NCBI GenBank assembly: GCA_045612305.1
Contig: JAZKYU010000031.1
Span: 1 to 47,125, forward strand
Direction of reading: 5' to 3'
Length of the DNA stretch: 47,125 bases
DNA from: HGM04593 sp045612305
Lineage (GTDB): Bacteria > Bacteroidota > Bacteroidia > Bacteroidales > Bacteroidaceae
Part shown: positions 40,927-47,125 of the stretch, piece by piece
How the letters are laid out: each line of letters starts with the position of its first letter
Numbering within the stretch: position 1 is the stretch's first letter
Translations under genes and position numbers: made by a program
Notes under the pieces: generated by a model
Databases searched by the model: none
Told to the model about the DNA's origin: nothing
Seen by the model: only the letters and a program-made list of their open reading frames with translations

Positions 40927-41481
40927 ATGAAAAAGGCAATATTCACAGCCCTGCTTGCAATTATCTGCACAACACTCACCGCGAGCAACAACGATATTAA
41001 AGCAAACAACTACGACGATATAGGAAACTTCTTCACCACAGCCGCCGAAGCCGCATCGCCCAACATAAACCACTTCTACATATCGAAAGCAATGCTCACA
41101 CTCACAACCGGCCAAAGTTGCGATATTATAACCGGGTTAAACATAAAAAACTTCATCAGCAAAATCGACTTCATACGCAGTGCAGAAATAAAAGCAAACA
41201 AAACAAAGAAAGACAAAGAGCTGCTCGATGGCACCGAAAAACTTGCCACACAGGTATACAAGCAGTATAACTACATTAAACTACTTGCAACAAACGAAGA
41301 AGGGGAGCACAACTACCTCTTCTACAAATATGGCGAGGGCGGGTTATGCTCTTTACTCGTGATAACCACCCTAAAACAATTCGACGAGGTGAAAGAAGAA
41401 GCTACTATGCAACAAGCACGTGTGATACTAATAGGCGGCACCTTCCGCGCCGAAGACATACCCACAATAATTAATTTTTAA
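40927..41481 (+). CDS. exported DUF4252-like protein
   Basis: 184 residues with a signal peptide (MKKAIFTALLAIICTTLTAS). The FYISKAMLTL segment near residue 45 and the later YKYGEGGLCSLLVITT and ILIGGTFRAEDI segments match DUF4252, exported proteins found beside ECF sigma factors in Bacteroidota. No cysteine lipobox, so it is probably soluble in the periplasm. Start set at the MKKAIF signal peptide. Likely controlled by the adjacent sigma factor. Function unknown. Confidence 0.75.
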   Translation: MKKAIFTALLAIICTTLTASNNDIKANNYDDIGNFFTTAAEAASPNINHFYISKAMLTLTTGQSCDIITGLNIKNFISKIDFIRSAEIKANKTKKDKELLDGTEKLATQVYKQYNYIKLLATNEEGEHNYLFYKYGEGGLCSLLVITTLKQFDEVKEEATMQQARVILIGGTFRAEDIPTIINF

Positions 41482-41487
41482 ACCCAT

Positions 41488-42048
41488 ATGAAGAAACTAT
41501 TTATTCTAGCCACAGCCCTAGTAATGGCTGGCAGCGCAACAGCGCAAGTATTCAACGAGAACGACCGCAAAATGTTCAACGAAGGGCAAGTGCTCACACA
41601 AAAAGACCTTAAGTTTGCCGCCGAAGGAACACCCTGGGACACACAACACCCCAAGATGGTCTACAGCATACACAACAAAGACGGCGAAACCATCGTAACC
41701 TTTGCACATTCCATATACTTCGACTCGCAGTGGGTAACATTCAGCAAAGGCATTGTACTCGTCGACTGCGAAACCGGCGACACATACAAAGCACGCGGCT
41801 ATGCGATAGAGGGGCTCACGATGGACAAGCTACTCATTGTAAAAGGGTGCAACTACAAGAACATACTCGTCCCCATACGTTTCCCCAAACTAAAACGCAA
41901 AGTTAAGTACATCGACGTCTACAGCAACGGGCACAACGACGACCTCAAACCCAGCAACCGCAGCCAAATAGACAACAGTTGCCTTGGCAAGCATCTAAAC
42001 GTGAAGGCGCTGAAAAAGAAGTACAAAGGCGGCAAGGTGTACGAATAA
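41488..42048 (+). CDS. exported protein of the ECF cassette, unknown function
   Basis: 186 residues with a signal peptide (MKKLFILATALVMAGSATAQ). The mature part is beta-rich (MVYSIHNKDGETIVTFAHSI, FDSQWVTFSKGIVLVD) and ends in a basic Lys-rich tail. Two cysteines (in VDCETGD and KGCNYKN) plus one near the end. It starts six bases after the DUF4252-like gene and should share its transcript. No family recognised; the position makes it a probable output gene of the sigma factor. Confidence 0.7.
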   Translation: MKKLFILATALVMAGSATAQVFNENDRKMFNEGQVLTQKDLKFAAEGTPWDTQHPKMVYSIHNKDGETIVTFAHSIYFDSQWVTFSKGIVLVDCETGDTYKARGYAIEGLTMDKLLIVKGCNYKNILVPIRFPKLKRKVKYIDVYSNGHNDDLKPSNRSQIDNSCLGKHLNVKALKKKYKGGKVYE

Positions 42049-42088
42049 TCCCATTTTGTGTAAACCGCTATAAATAATTGGTATACTT

Positions 42089-42118
42089 TTGCTTTTTTGT
42101 GCTTTTTACATAAATTTG
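42089..42118 (+). promoter_or_regulatory. promoter of the second zinc-finger protein gene
   Basis: TTG at 42089-42091, 19-base spacer, TAAATTTG at 42111-42118; both elements exact. Leader about 40 bases. Confidence 0.7.
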
Positions 42119-42164
42119 CTGCATTGTAACTTTAGTAAAAAATTTTAATCTATCTTTTTTGATT

Positions 42165-42779
42165 ATGAAAAAAGCACACACTTTGTTTTTGTTACTCTTT
42201 TTTGCAGTTTTTGTATATAGCAGCGATGCCTTGGCTCAAACACGCTGCTTTAAGTGTCATGGCTCGGGGCGGATGCAAACACGATATAAGACATCTACCT
42301 ATGGTATGAATTCCAAAAAGATACAGTGCCAACATTGTAAACAATGGATACTTGATTCTGAAGAACATTTCGACCGTTGCACTAATTGCAATGGCAGTGG
42401 CTATGCGACAAGCGCAAGGCAACAGGCGAGAAACCAGCAGTATAACGAGAGTTCTAGCGAGTGGATGTCCTATCTCACCCCAGAGGAGGTATCGGTGGTA
42501 ATGAATCTGTTCGATTCACTAAAACCACAAATAGAGCATGTCAATTGCTCGGTGTGCAATGGTACGGGTAAATGCAAAATATGCGGTGGTGTGCAGGTCT
42601 TTAGTCTCGACGCAACGGGCTACTGCTGGGTGTGTCAGGGAGTGGGGCATTGTCTCACGTGCAATGGTCGTGGCGTTAATGGCGTGAGAAGCGTGGAGCC
42701 GCAGAACAAGGAGCAGATACTGAAGTATATACAATCCTATGTGGAACTTGCCAATAAAAGACGAAACGGGCAGTGGTAA
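42165..42779 (+). CDS. exported protein made of DnaJ-type zinc-finger repeats
   Basis: 204 residues: signal peptide MKKAHTLFLLLFFAVFVYSSDALAQ (read in parts: MKKAHTLFLLLFFAVF, ending DALAQ), then cysteine pairs throughout: CFKCHGSG, CQHCKQW, CTNCNGSG, a linker with a helix (LTPEEVSVVMNLFDSLK), CSVCNGTG, CKICGG, CWVCQGVG and CLTCNGRG. These are DnaJ CxxCxGxG zinc motifs, without a J domain or substrate domain. It has its own strong promoter and terminator. Codon choice looks less ATA-rich than neighbours. Same architecture class as the protein at 23126-23854. Function unknown. Confidence 0.8.
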   Translation: MKKAHTLFLLLFFAVFVYSSDALAQTRCFKCHGSGRMQTRYKTSTYGMNSKKIQCQHCKQWILDSEEHFDRCTNCNGSGYATSARQQARNQQYNESSSEWMSYLTPEEVSVVMNLFDSLKPQIEHVNCSVCNGTGKCKICGGVQVFSLDATGYCWVCQGVGHCLTCNGRGVNGVRSVEPQNKEQILKYIQSYVELANKRRNGQW

Positions 42780-42802
42780 CAAAGAGTGCCTTTGAATGAT
42801 AA

Positions 42803-42840
42803 CAACAAAAAAAGCAGCCGCCCGGCTGCTTTTTTTGTTG
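42803..42840 (+). terminator. bidirectional terminator before tdk
   Basis: 18-bp stem CAACAAAAAAAGCAGCCG / CGGCTGCTTTTTTTGTTG with loop CC, between convergent genes. Confidence 0.9.
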
Positions 42841-42854
42841 GGGGTTGTGTGTAA

Positions 42855-43463
42855 TTACTCTCCGGAGTTTTGCTCCTCGGCCGAAGCAAGCGCGGCATAG
42901 TAACACTCGCGGCACAGGGGCTCATACTCTGTTGTCTCGCCAAGCAACACCTGCTTGTCACCCTCGACCTTGCGGTGCGACACATAGGCCAAGTTACCAC
43001 ATTTTACACAGATGGCGTGCACCTTTGTAACCTCGTCGGCTATAGCCATAAGAGCCGGCATAGGGCCGAAGGGGGTGCAACGGAAGTCCATATCGAGGCC
43101 TGCTATTATCACGCGGGTACCACGGCGAGCAAGCTCGTTGCACACCTCCACAAGACCGTTGTCGAAGAACTGCGCCTCGTCTATACCCACAACATCTACA
43201 TCGGAAGCAAGCAACAATATACTTGCCGAGCTCTCGAGCGGTGTCGAAAGGATGGAGTTACTATCGTGCGACACTACCTCCTGCTCCGAATAACGTGTAT
43301 CTATAGCAGGCTTGAAAATTTCCACCCTCTGACGGGCAAACTTTGCACGCTTGAGACGGCGTATAAGTTCCTCTGTCTTGCCCGAGAACATCGAGCCACA
43401 AATAACCTCTATGCGGCCACGACGAGCTGTCTCAAACTGGTTAAATTCTGAAAATCGGTTCAT
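42855..43463 (-). CDS. tdk: thymidine kinase
   Basis: Phosphorylates thymidine to dTMP in salvage. The 202-residue type II enzyme has the P-loop GSMFSGKTEELIRRLK at about 22-37, the Walker-B-like DEAQFF near 112-117, a lasso with GLDMDFRCTPFGPMP, and the zinc cysteines in CVKCGN and CRECYY. Length and motifs are those of bacterial tdk. A complete promoter sits at 43500-43529. Confidence 0.96.
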   Translation of the reverse strand: MNRFSEFNQFETARRGRIEVICGSMFSGKTEELIRRLKRAKFARQRVEIFKPAIDTRYSEQEVVSHDSNSILSTPLESSASILLLASDVDVVGIDEAQFFDNGLVEVCNELARRGTRVIIAGLDMDFRCTPFGPMPALMAIADEVTKVHAICVKCGNLAYVSHRKVEGDKQVLLGETTEYEPLCRECYYAALASAEEQNSGE

Positions 43464-43499
43464 TATATTTGTGTTTTCTATTTTTCATCTACGGTTTTG

Positions 43500-43529
43500 C
43501 GAAGATAATTAAACCCTGCAAAAAAACAA
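43500..43529 (-). promoter_or_regulatory. promoter of tdk
   Basis: Minus strand: TTG at 43527-43529, 19-base spacer, TATCTTCG at 43500-43507. A full promoter with a TTCG-type -7 element, showing that this variant pairs with a normal -33. Confidence 0.65.
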
Positions 43530-43669
43530 ACATCCCCCACACACAAGTTATTAACAATCGGCAATAGTTTTTAATAAATGATTAAAATTTAAAAAATAAC
43601 ATAAAGCGCGTTGCTTATATACTTTATTTATATTTATTTTGTCTACAATTAAAGATAAAGAACAAAAAT

Positions 43670-44368
43670 ATGGGTATTTTATATATTGTCCCCACCCCCG
43701 TGGGAAACCTTGAAGACATAACGCTGCGCGCGATAAGAATACTAAAAGAGGCCGACTTTGTTCTCGCCGAGGACACCCGCACATCGGGCAAGCTACTCAA
43801 GCACCTCGACATACAAGTCCCCATGTACTCGCACCACAAATTCAACGAGCACCAAACGGTTAAAAGCCTTGTAGAGCGCATACAGAGCAGCCCCAATCAC
43901 GTTGCCCTCGTGTCCGATGCAGGCACCCCCGCAATATCCGACCCCGGTTTTTTGCTCGTGCGTGAAAGCGTGAAAAACGGCATCGAAGTTCAGTGCCTCC
44001 CCGGTGCAACAGCCTTCGTTCCGGCTCTTGTAAGTTCGGCCCTTCCCTCCGAAAAATTTGTATTCGAGGGCTTCCTTCCCCAGAAAAAAGGACGCCAGAC
44101 ACGCCTCAACTTCCTTAAAAACGAACAACGCACCATAATTTTCTACGAGTCGCCCTACCGCGTACTCAAAACTCTCACCCAGCTAGCCGAGGTTTTTGGC
44201 AACGAAAGACAAGCCGCCGCCGCACGCGAAATTTCAAAGATACACGAAGAGTGCGTGCGTGGCACCCTAGGCGAGCTTGTAGAGCACTTTACCAAGAACG
44301 AGCCACGCGGTGAGTTTGTTCTCCTGGTGGGAGGTGCCGACGAAAAAGAGAGCAAAGAAAAAGAGTAA
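43670..44368 (+). CDS. rsmI: 16S rRNA (cytidine1402-2'-O)-methyltransferase
   Basis: Methylates the ribose of C1402 in 16S rRNA using SAM. The 232-residue protein of the tetrapyrrole-methylase fold has the PTPVGNLEDITLRAI opening, EADFVLAEDTRTSGKLL (about 25-41), SDAGTPAISDPG near 83-94 and CLPGATAFVPAL near 109-120, all RsmI signatures. It lacks the extra C-terminal domain of some orthologues. The next gene, a lipoprotein, follows after 22 bases. Confidence 0.95.
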   Translation: MGILYIVPTPVGNLEDITLRAIRILKEADFVLAEDTRTSGKLLKHLDIQVPMYSHHKFNEHQTVKSLVERIQSSPNHVALVSDAGTPAISDPGFLLVRESVKNGIEVQCLPGATAFVPALVSSALPSEKFVFEGFLPQKKGRQTRLNFLKNEQRTIIFYESPYRVLKTLTQLAEVFGNERQAAAAREISKIHEECVRGTLGELVEHFTKNEPRGEFVLLVGGADEKESKEKE

Positions 44369-44390
44369 AAACCATATAAGAAATACTATT

Positions 44391-45215
44391 ATGAAAAAAA
44401 CAGTTATTCTCATACTCACCATCGCAGGTATCATCGCCGGTTGCAACAACGGCCCCAGTCGCAAACAACTGCAAGAGAGCAACGAAGCCCTCAAGACAGA
44501 ACTTAACGAAAAAGATGCAGTCCTCGCCGAGCTCATAAACACAATGAACTCTATAGACGAAGGCTTCAAAAAAATAAATGAGATACAGGGACGCATCAAC
44601 CTTAGCAACCCCACAAGCGAAGGCAACCAAGGCAGCATACAGCGCAACATAGAGTACATAACAAACACTCTAAAAAAGAACAAAGAGGAGATTGAAAACC
44701 TCAAGAAACAGTTGTTCAACAGCAAAACCGCATCAAAAGAGCTCAAGACAAAGGTTGCCAACTTGGAGCAGATGCTCGCCGAGAAGAGCATAGAACTTGC
44801 AGGCATACAAAAAGCCCTTGCCGAAAAAAACATCCACATAGGCAAGCTCGACAGCATAATCATAGAACTCACCCGTGCAAACACAGGGCAAGAGCTGCAG
44901 CTCATAGCACAGGAGGAGGAGCTCAACAGCGTGTGGTATGCCATAGGCACAAAGAGCGAGCTAAAGGGAGAAAACATCTTGACAAGCGGCGAAGTTATGC
45001 GCGACAAGAACATAAATCTCAAATATTTCACAAAAGCCGACAAGCGCGAAATAAAAGAGATAAAAACATACGCCAAGAGAGCCAAACTGCTCACCAACCA
45101 CCCCGACGACAGCTACACCCTGCAACGCGACAACGAGAAACAATATGTGCTCACAATCACCGACCCCAACAGTTTCTGGAGCACAAGCAAATACCTTGTA
45201 ATACAAGTACGATAA
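44391..45215 (+). CDS. coiled-coil lipoprotein, unknown function
   Basis: A 274-residue lipoprotein with lipobox Cys18 (AGIIAGC). Residues ~25-180 are almost continuous heptad-rich helix (KQLQESNEALKTELNEKDAV, EIENLKKQLFNSKTASKELK), followed by a ~90-residue compact domain ending with LTITDPNSFWSTSKYLVIQV. The start at MKKTVILIL gives the lipoprotein signal; a 27-codon upstream extension overlaps rsmI. A periplasmic spacer or scaffold would fit. Proteins of this shape occur in Bacteroidales, but I do not know a function. Confidence 0.78.
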   Translation: MKKTVILILTIAGIIAGCNNGPSRKQLQESNEALKTELNEKDAVLAELINTMNSIDEGFKKINEIQGRINLSNPTSEGNQGSIQRNIEYITNTLKKNKEEIENLKKQLFNSKTASKELKTKVANLEQMLAEKSIELAGIQKALAEKNIHIGKLDSIIIELTRANTGQELQLIAQEEELNSVWYAIGTKSELKGENILTSGEVMRDKNINLKYFTKADKREIKEIKTYAKRAKLLTNHPDDSYTLQRDNEKQYVLTITDPNSFWSTSKYLVIQVR

Positions 45216-45222
45216 CACATAA

Positions 45223-45250
45223 AAAGGGTTGTGCCACGGCGCAACCCTTT
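45223..45250 (+). terminator. possible terminator of the rsmI-lipoprotein pair
   Basis: Stem AAAGGGTTG / CAACCCTTT with a GC-rich inner loop, followed by only a short T-run; it ends 16 bases before the next ATG, so read-through is likely. Confidence 0.5.
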
Positions 45251-45266
45251 CATACACCCCTACCCG

Positions 45267-45962
45267 ATGCGCAAATACACAAACATCTTCATAGACCTCG
45301 ACGACACCATCTACGACTTTGCAGCAGCCTCGCGCGAGTCTTTCCAAGAGGCATACGACCTGCTTGGCTACGAGCAATATTTCCGTTCTTTCGAGCACTT
45401 TATGTCGCTCTATGAGCCCTACAACCTCGAGCTGTGGAAACGCTACGGTGAGGGTAAAATAACCAAGCCCGAACTAAACCGCAAGCGTTACGCCTACCCC
45501 CTAAAGATGGTAGGTGTAGATAACCAAGCGCTTGCCGACACCTTCTGTCGCGAAGTTCTTGGGCGCATACCCACAAAAAACAAAGTAATACCTGGGGCTA
45601 TAGAACTTTTAGAGTACCTGCAACCCAAATACAACCTTTACATACTCTCAAACGGGTTTAAGGAGCTGCAAGCACATAAAATGCAAACAGCAGGGCTGGA
45701 CAAATATTTCAAACGCATAGTACTCTCCGACGATATAGGCATAAACAAGCCCCGCCCCGAACTCTTCATACACGCGCTGCAAACAACAAACTCCACCACC
45801 GAAGAAAGTATAATGATAGGTGATATGTTCGACACGGACATAGCAGGAGCTGCCGGCGTGGGTCTGGACCAAATATTCTTTAACCGCAAAAAACTCAGCG
45901 ACCTACCCTTCGAGCCAACATACAAGGTAAACACCCTCTTGGAGATAAAAAATATACTCTAA
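45267..45962 (+). CDS. YjjG-type HAD phosphatase (noncanonical pyrimidine nucleotidase)
   Basis: A 231-residue HAD-superfamily enzyme. Motif I is FIDLDDTIYD (about 8-17) with the nucleophile Asp, motif II is LSNGF near 126, and motifs III/IV are NKPRPE and MIGDMFDTDIAGA near 163 and 184. The helical cap between I and II and the overall length match YjjG, which dephosphorylates non-canonical pyrimidine nucleotides; other small phosphates are possible. The start at MRKYTNIF is in the expected place just before motif I. Confidence 0.85.
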   Translation: MRKYTNIFIDLDDTIYDFAAASRESFQEAYDLLGYEQYFRSFEHFMSLYEPYNLELWKRYGEGKITKPELNRKRYAYPLKMVGVDNQALADTFCREVLGRIPTKNKVIPGAIELLEYLQPKYNLYILSNGFKELQAHKMQTAGLDKYFKRIVLSDDIGINKPRPELFIHALQTTNSTTEESIMIGDMFDTDIAGAAGVGLDQIFFNRKKLSDLPFEPTYKVNTLLEIKNIL

Positions 45963-45984
45963 CCACGCGCGAGCAAAAACTGCG

Positions 45985-45992
45985 TAACTTTG
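45985..45992 (+). promoter_or_regulatory. -7 element TAACTTTG of the oxidoreductase gene
   Basis: Exact TAnnTTTG match 24 bases before the ATG; no -33 TTG. Confidence 0.5.
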
Positions 45993-46016
45993 TTATAAGT
46001 ACAAATATGTATTTAT

Positions 46017-46631
46017 ATGAAGACGCTGATAATATTCAACCACCCCTACGAGGGAAGCTACTGCAACGCCATATTAAAAGCTTGCACACAAGGCCTCGCG
46101 CAAGCCCACCAAGAGAGCGATGTTATAAACCTCGACAAAGAGGGCTTCAACCCTGTGATGACGGCAAAGGAGTTAAAAGCCTTCGCCACAGCGCACACCC
46201 ACCCCGAAGAAGCACTCAACCAGCTCTCCCCGCAGATTATCGACTACTGTAAACGCTTGCAGCACACCCAGCACCTCGTCTTCATATTCCCCATTTGGTG
46301 GATGCTTATGCCTGCACTCACCAAAGGTTTCATCGACAAAATATTTTTCCCAGGAATAGCCTTCCGATACAATGAAGAAGGAGAGATGGTGGGGCTCCTA
46401 CAGAATATAAAACAAGTAACCCTTATCACTACTATGGCAGCATCGGGCAGTTTTTACGAAGAAAAGATAAACAGCCCTGTGTGGATGGCTCTGCTACATG
46501 GTACATTCAACTCCGTAGGGCTCAATAATTGCCGGTGGATAAACATCGACCGCATAAAAGAACTCTCGCCCGAAGAGCGCGAAAAACAGCTGCAAGATAT
46601 TGAAAAATACTTTGCAAATATAAATGTATAA
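46017..46631 (+). CDS. NAD(P)H-dependent flavodoxin-fold oxidoreductase
   Basis: A 204-residue protein of the NQO/KefF/MdaB group (flavodoxin-like fold, FMN or FAD). Seen: LIIFNHPYEGSYCNAIL at the N-terminus (phosphate-binding loop), HLVFIFPIWWMLMPALTKGF in the middle (flavin-binding, at about 90-108), FIDKIFFPGIAF, and a late TTMAASGSFYEEK. Likely reduces quinones or other electrophiles with NAD(P)H. Transcribed alone, last clear gene of the window. Confidence 0.88.
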   Translation: MKTLIIFNHPYEGSYCNAILKACTQGLAQAHQESDVINLDKEGFNPVMTAKELKAFATAHTHPEEALNQLSPQIIDYCKRLQHTQHLVFIFPIWWMLMPALTKGFIDKIFFPGIAFRYNEEGEMVGLLQNIKQVTLITTMAASGSFYEEKINSPVWMALLHGTFNSVGLNNCRWINIDRIKELSPEEREKQLQDIEKYFANINV

Positions 46632-47125
46632 AGGGTTACGGGTGAAAGCCTTGCTTTTGTTCAAGCTGAGTTCAGCCGCAACCCCAGGGGGTTAGACAAA
46701 AAGTTAGGTTAATCTATACCTTAATATTTATCTTTCTCTTCAAAACGCCACATTTTCTTTACTCAATCGCACGGCAAGAGTTATGCTTTGATTGTATAAT
46801 TTTGCTTTAAAATTCTCGGTGACCCGTGAGATATTCTCTCAATAAACTTGTTCTTTTCTCCTTCTTTTCGTGAGACGAAAAGGAAGCAAAAGGCGCAGCA
46901 CGCGAGTAAGATTAGTTGCTCCCTCCTCTTGCTCGTGAATTGCCCTGTGAGGGCAATATAACTCGTTCGTCGGCCACTTGCCGCGTGTCTCTTTCTCACA
47001 TTTACAGGGTGCTGCGCAACTCGTTCAGTTATCCGCGCTACGCACGTATAACTACACACTCAAACAATGCTCGCACTTTTTCCTGTAAATGCTCGGATAC
47101 ACGCTCAAATCTTAACGGTGCTGCA
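46632..47125. other. 494-base region without a convincing gene, several inverted repeats
   Basis: No reading frame here has a family signature, a signal peptide or a start supported by a promoter. The region has AACCCC-AG-GGGGTT (46680-46693), a stem around 46861-46886 (TTTTCGT / ACGAAAA), ATTGCCCT-GTG-AGGGCAAT (46939-46957), GCGCAGCAC (46893-46901) paired with GTGCTGCGC (47009-47017), TTTACAGG (47001-47008) paired with CCTGTAAA (47082-47089), and two AACTCGTTC copies. This looks like a repeat-type intergenic element or a structured RNA, not a coding segment. Confidence 0.5.

Noticed and set aside
46781..47059. 92-codon minus-strand reading frame in the tail region
   Set aside because: Its composition (many Arg, Cys and Ser from repeat sequence) fits no family, it runs through the inverted repeats, and no promoter or plausible start context precedes it. 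The region is better described as repeat-rich noncoding sequence.
1..47125. CRISPR array, insertion sequence, prophage or rRNA operon
   Set aside because: I saw no regularly spaced repeats, no transposase, integrase or phage structural motifs and no rRNA sequence anywhere in the window.

Overview
The window is a continuous piece of a Bacteroidales-type (phylum Bacteroidota) chromosome of moderate GC. Evidence for this: the -7 promoter element TAnnTTTG or TAnnTTCG in front of most first genes instead of an E. coli -10 box; no strong Shine-Dalgarno sites; families restricted to or typical of Bacteroidota (DUF4834, DUF4252, an ECF sigma cassette, a NagB/PIG-L fusion, a Ser-type sulfatase with its own anaerobic maturase, a double-domain sialate esterase); and single-chain L-serine ammonia-lyase. 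Isoleucine is very often ATA. Family or genus cannot be fixed from the sequence. No transposase, phage gene, CRISPR array or rRNA is visible; there is one tRNA (Lys, UUU).

Layout. 1-9.6 kb is housekeeping: partial pyrH, the yraN-yjbR-birA operon, a small ribbon-helix-helix-like gene with tadA, a DUF4834 gene, the phosphatidylethanolamine pair psd-pssA, and dnaE-trxA-small acidic protein ending at a strong terminator. 9.6-20.2 kb is a sugar-catabolic block without SusC/SusD: sulfatase, anaerobic sulfatase maturase and a NagB/PIG-L fusion in one operon, a ROK sugar kinase, a GH20 beta-hexosaminidase and a two-domain sialate O-acetylesterase. Together these could strip acetyl and sulfate groups from host-type glycans, release N-acetylhexosamine, phosphorylate it and deacetylate it. 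20.2-23 kb holds two unrecognised small genes and a Na/Pi cotransporter. 23-28.5 kb holds the divergent threonine pathway (kbl, tdh), a secreted zinc-finger protein, nadA and an aldo/keto reductase.

28.5-39.7 kb: a TRIC-type channel, DUF456, an S9 peptidase, a TSCPD/FKBP/DUF4250 cluster, an RmlD-like dehydrogenase, sdaA-thioredoxin-prmA-SemiSWEET, a BASS transporter, tRNA-Lys and an AI-2E-family permease. 39.9-42.05 kb is an ECF sigma cassette (sigma factor, membrane-anchored putative regulator, DUF4252 exported protein, unknown exported protein). 42.1-46.6 kb: a second secreted zinc-finger protein, tdk, rsmI, a coiled-coil lipoprotein, a YjjG-like phosphatase and a flavodoxin-fold oxidoreductase. 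The last 494 bases carry no convincing gene but several short inverted repeats.

The least explained items are the ECF cassette, the two exported DnaJ-type zinc-finger proteins that lack a J domain, the NagB domain whose active-site Asp and His are replaced, and the repeat-rich tail. None can be called a new system from sequence alone.
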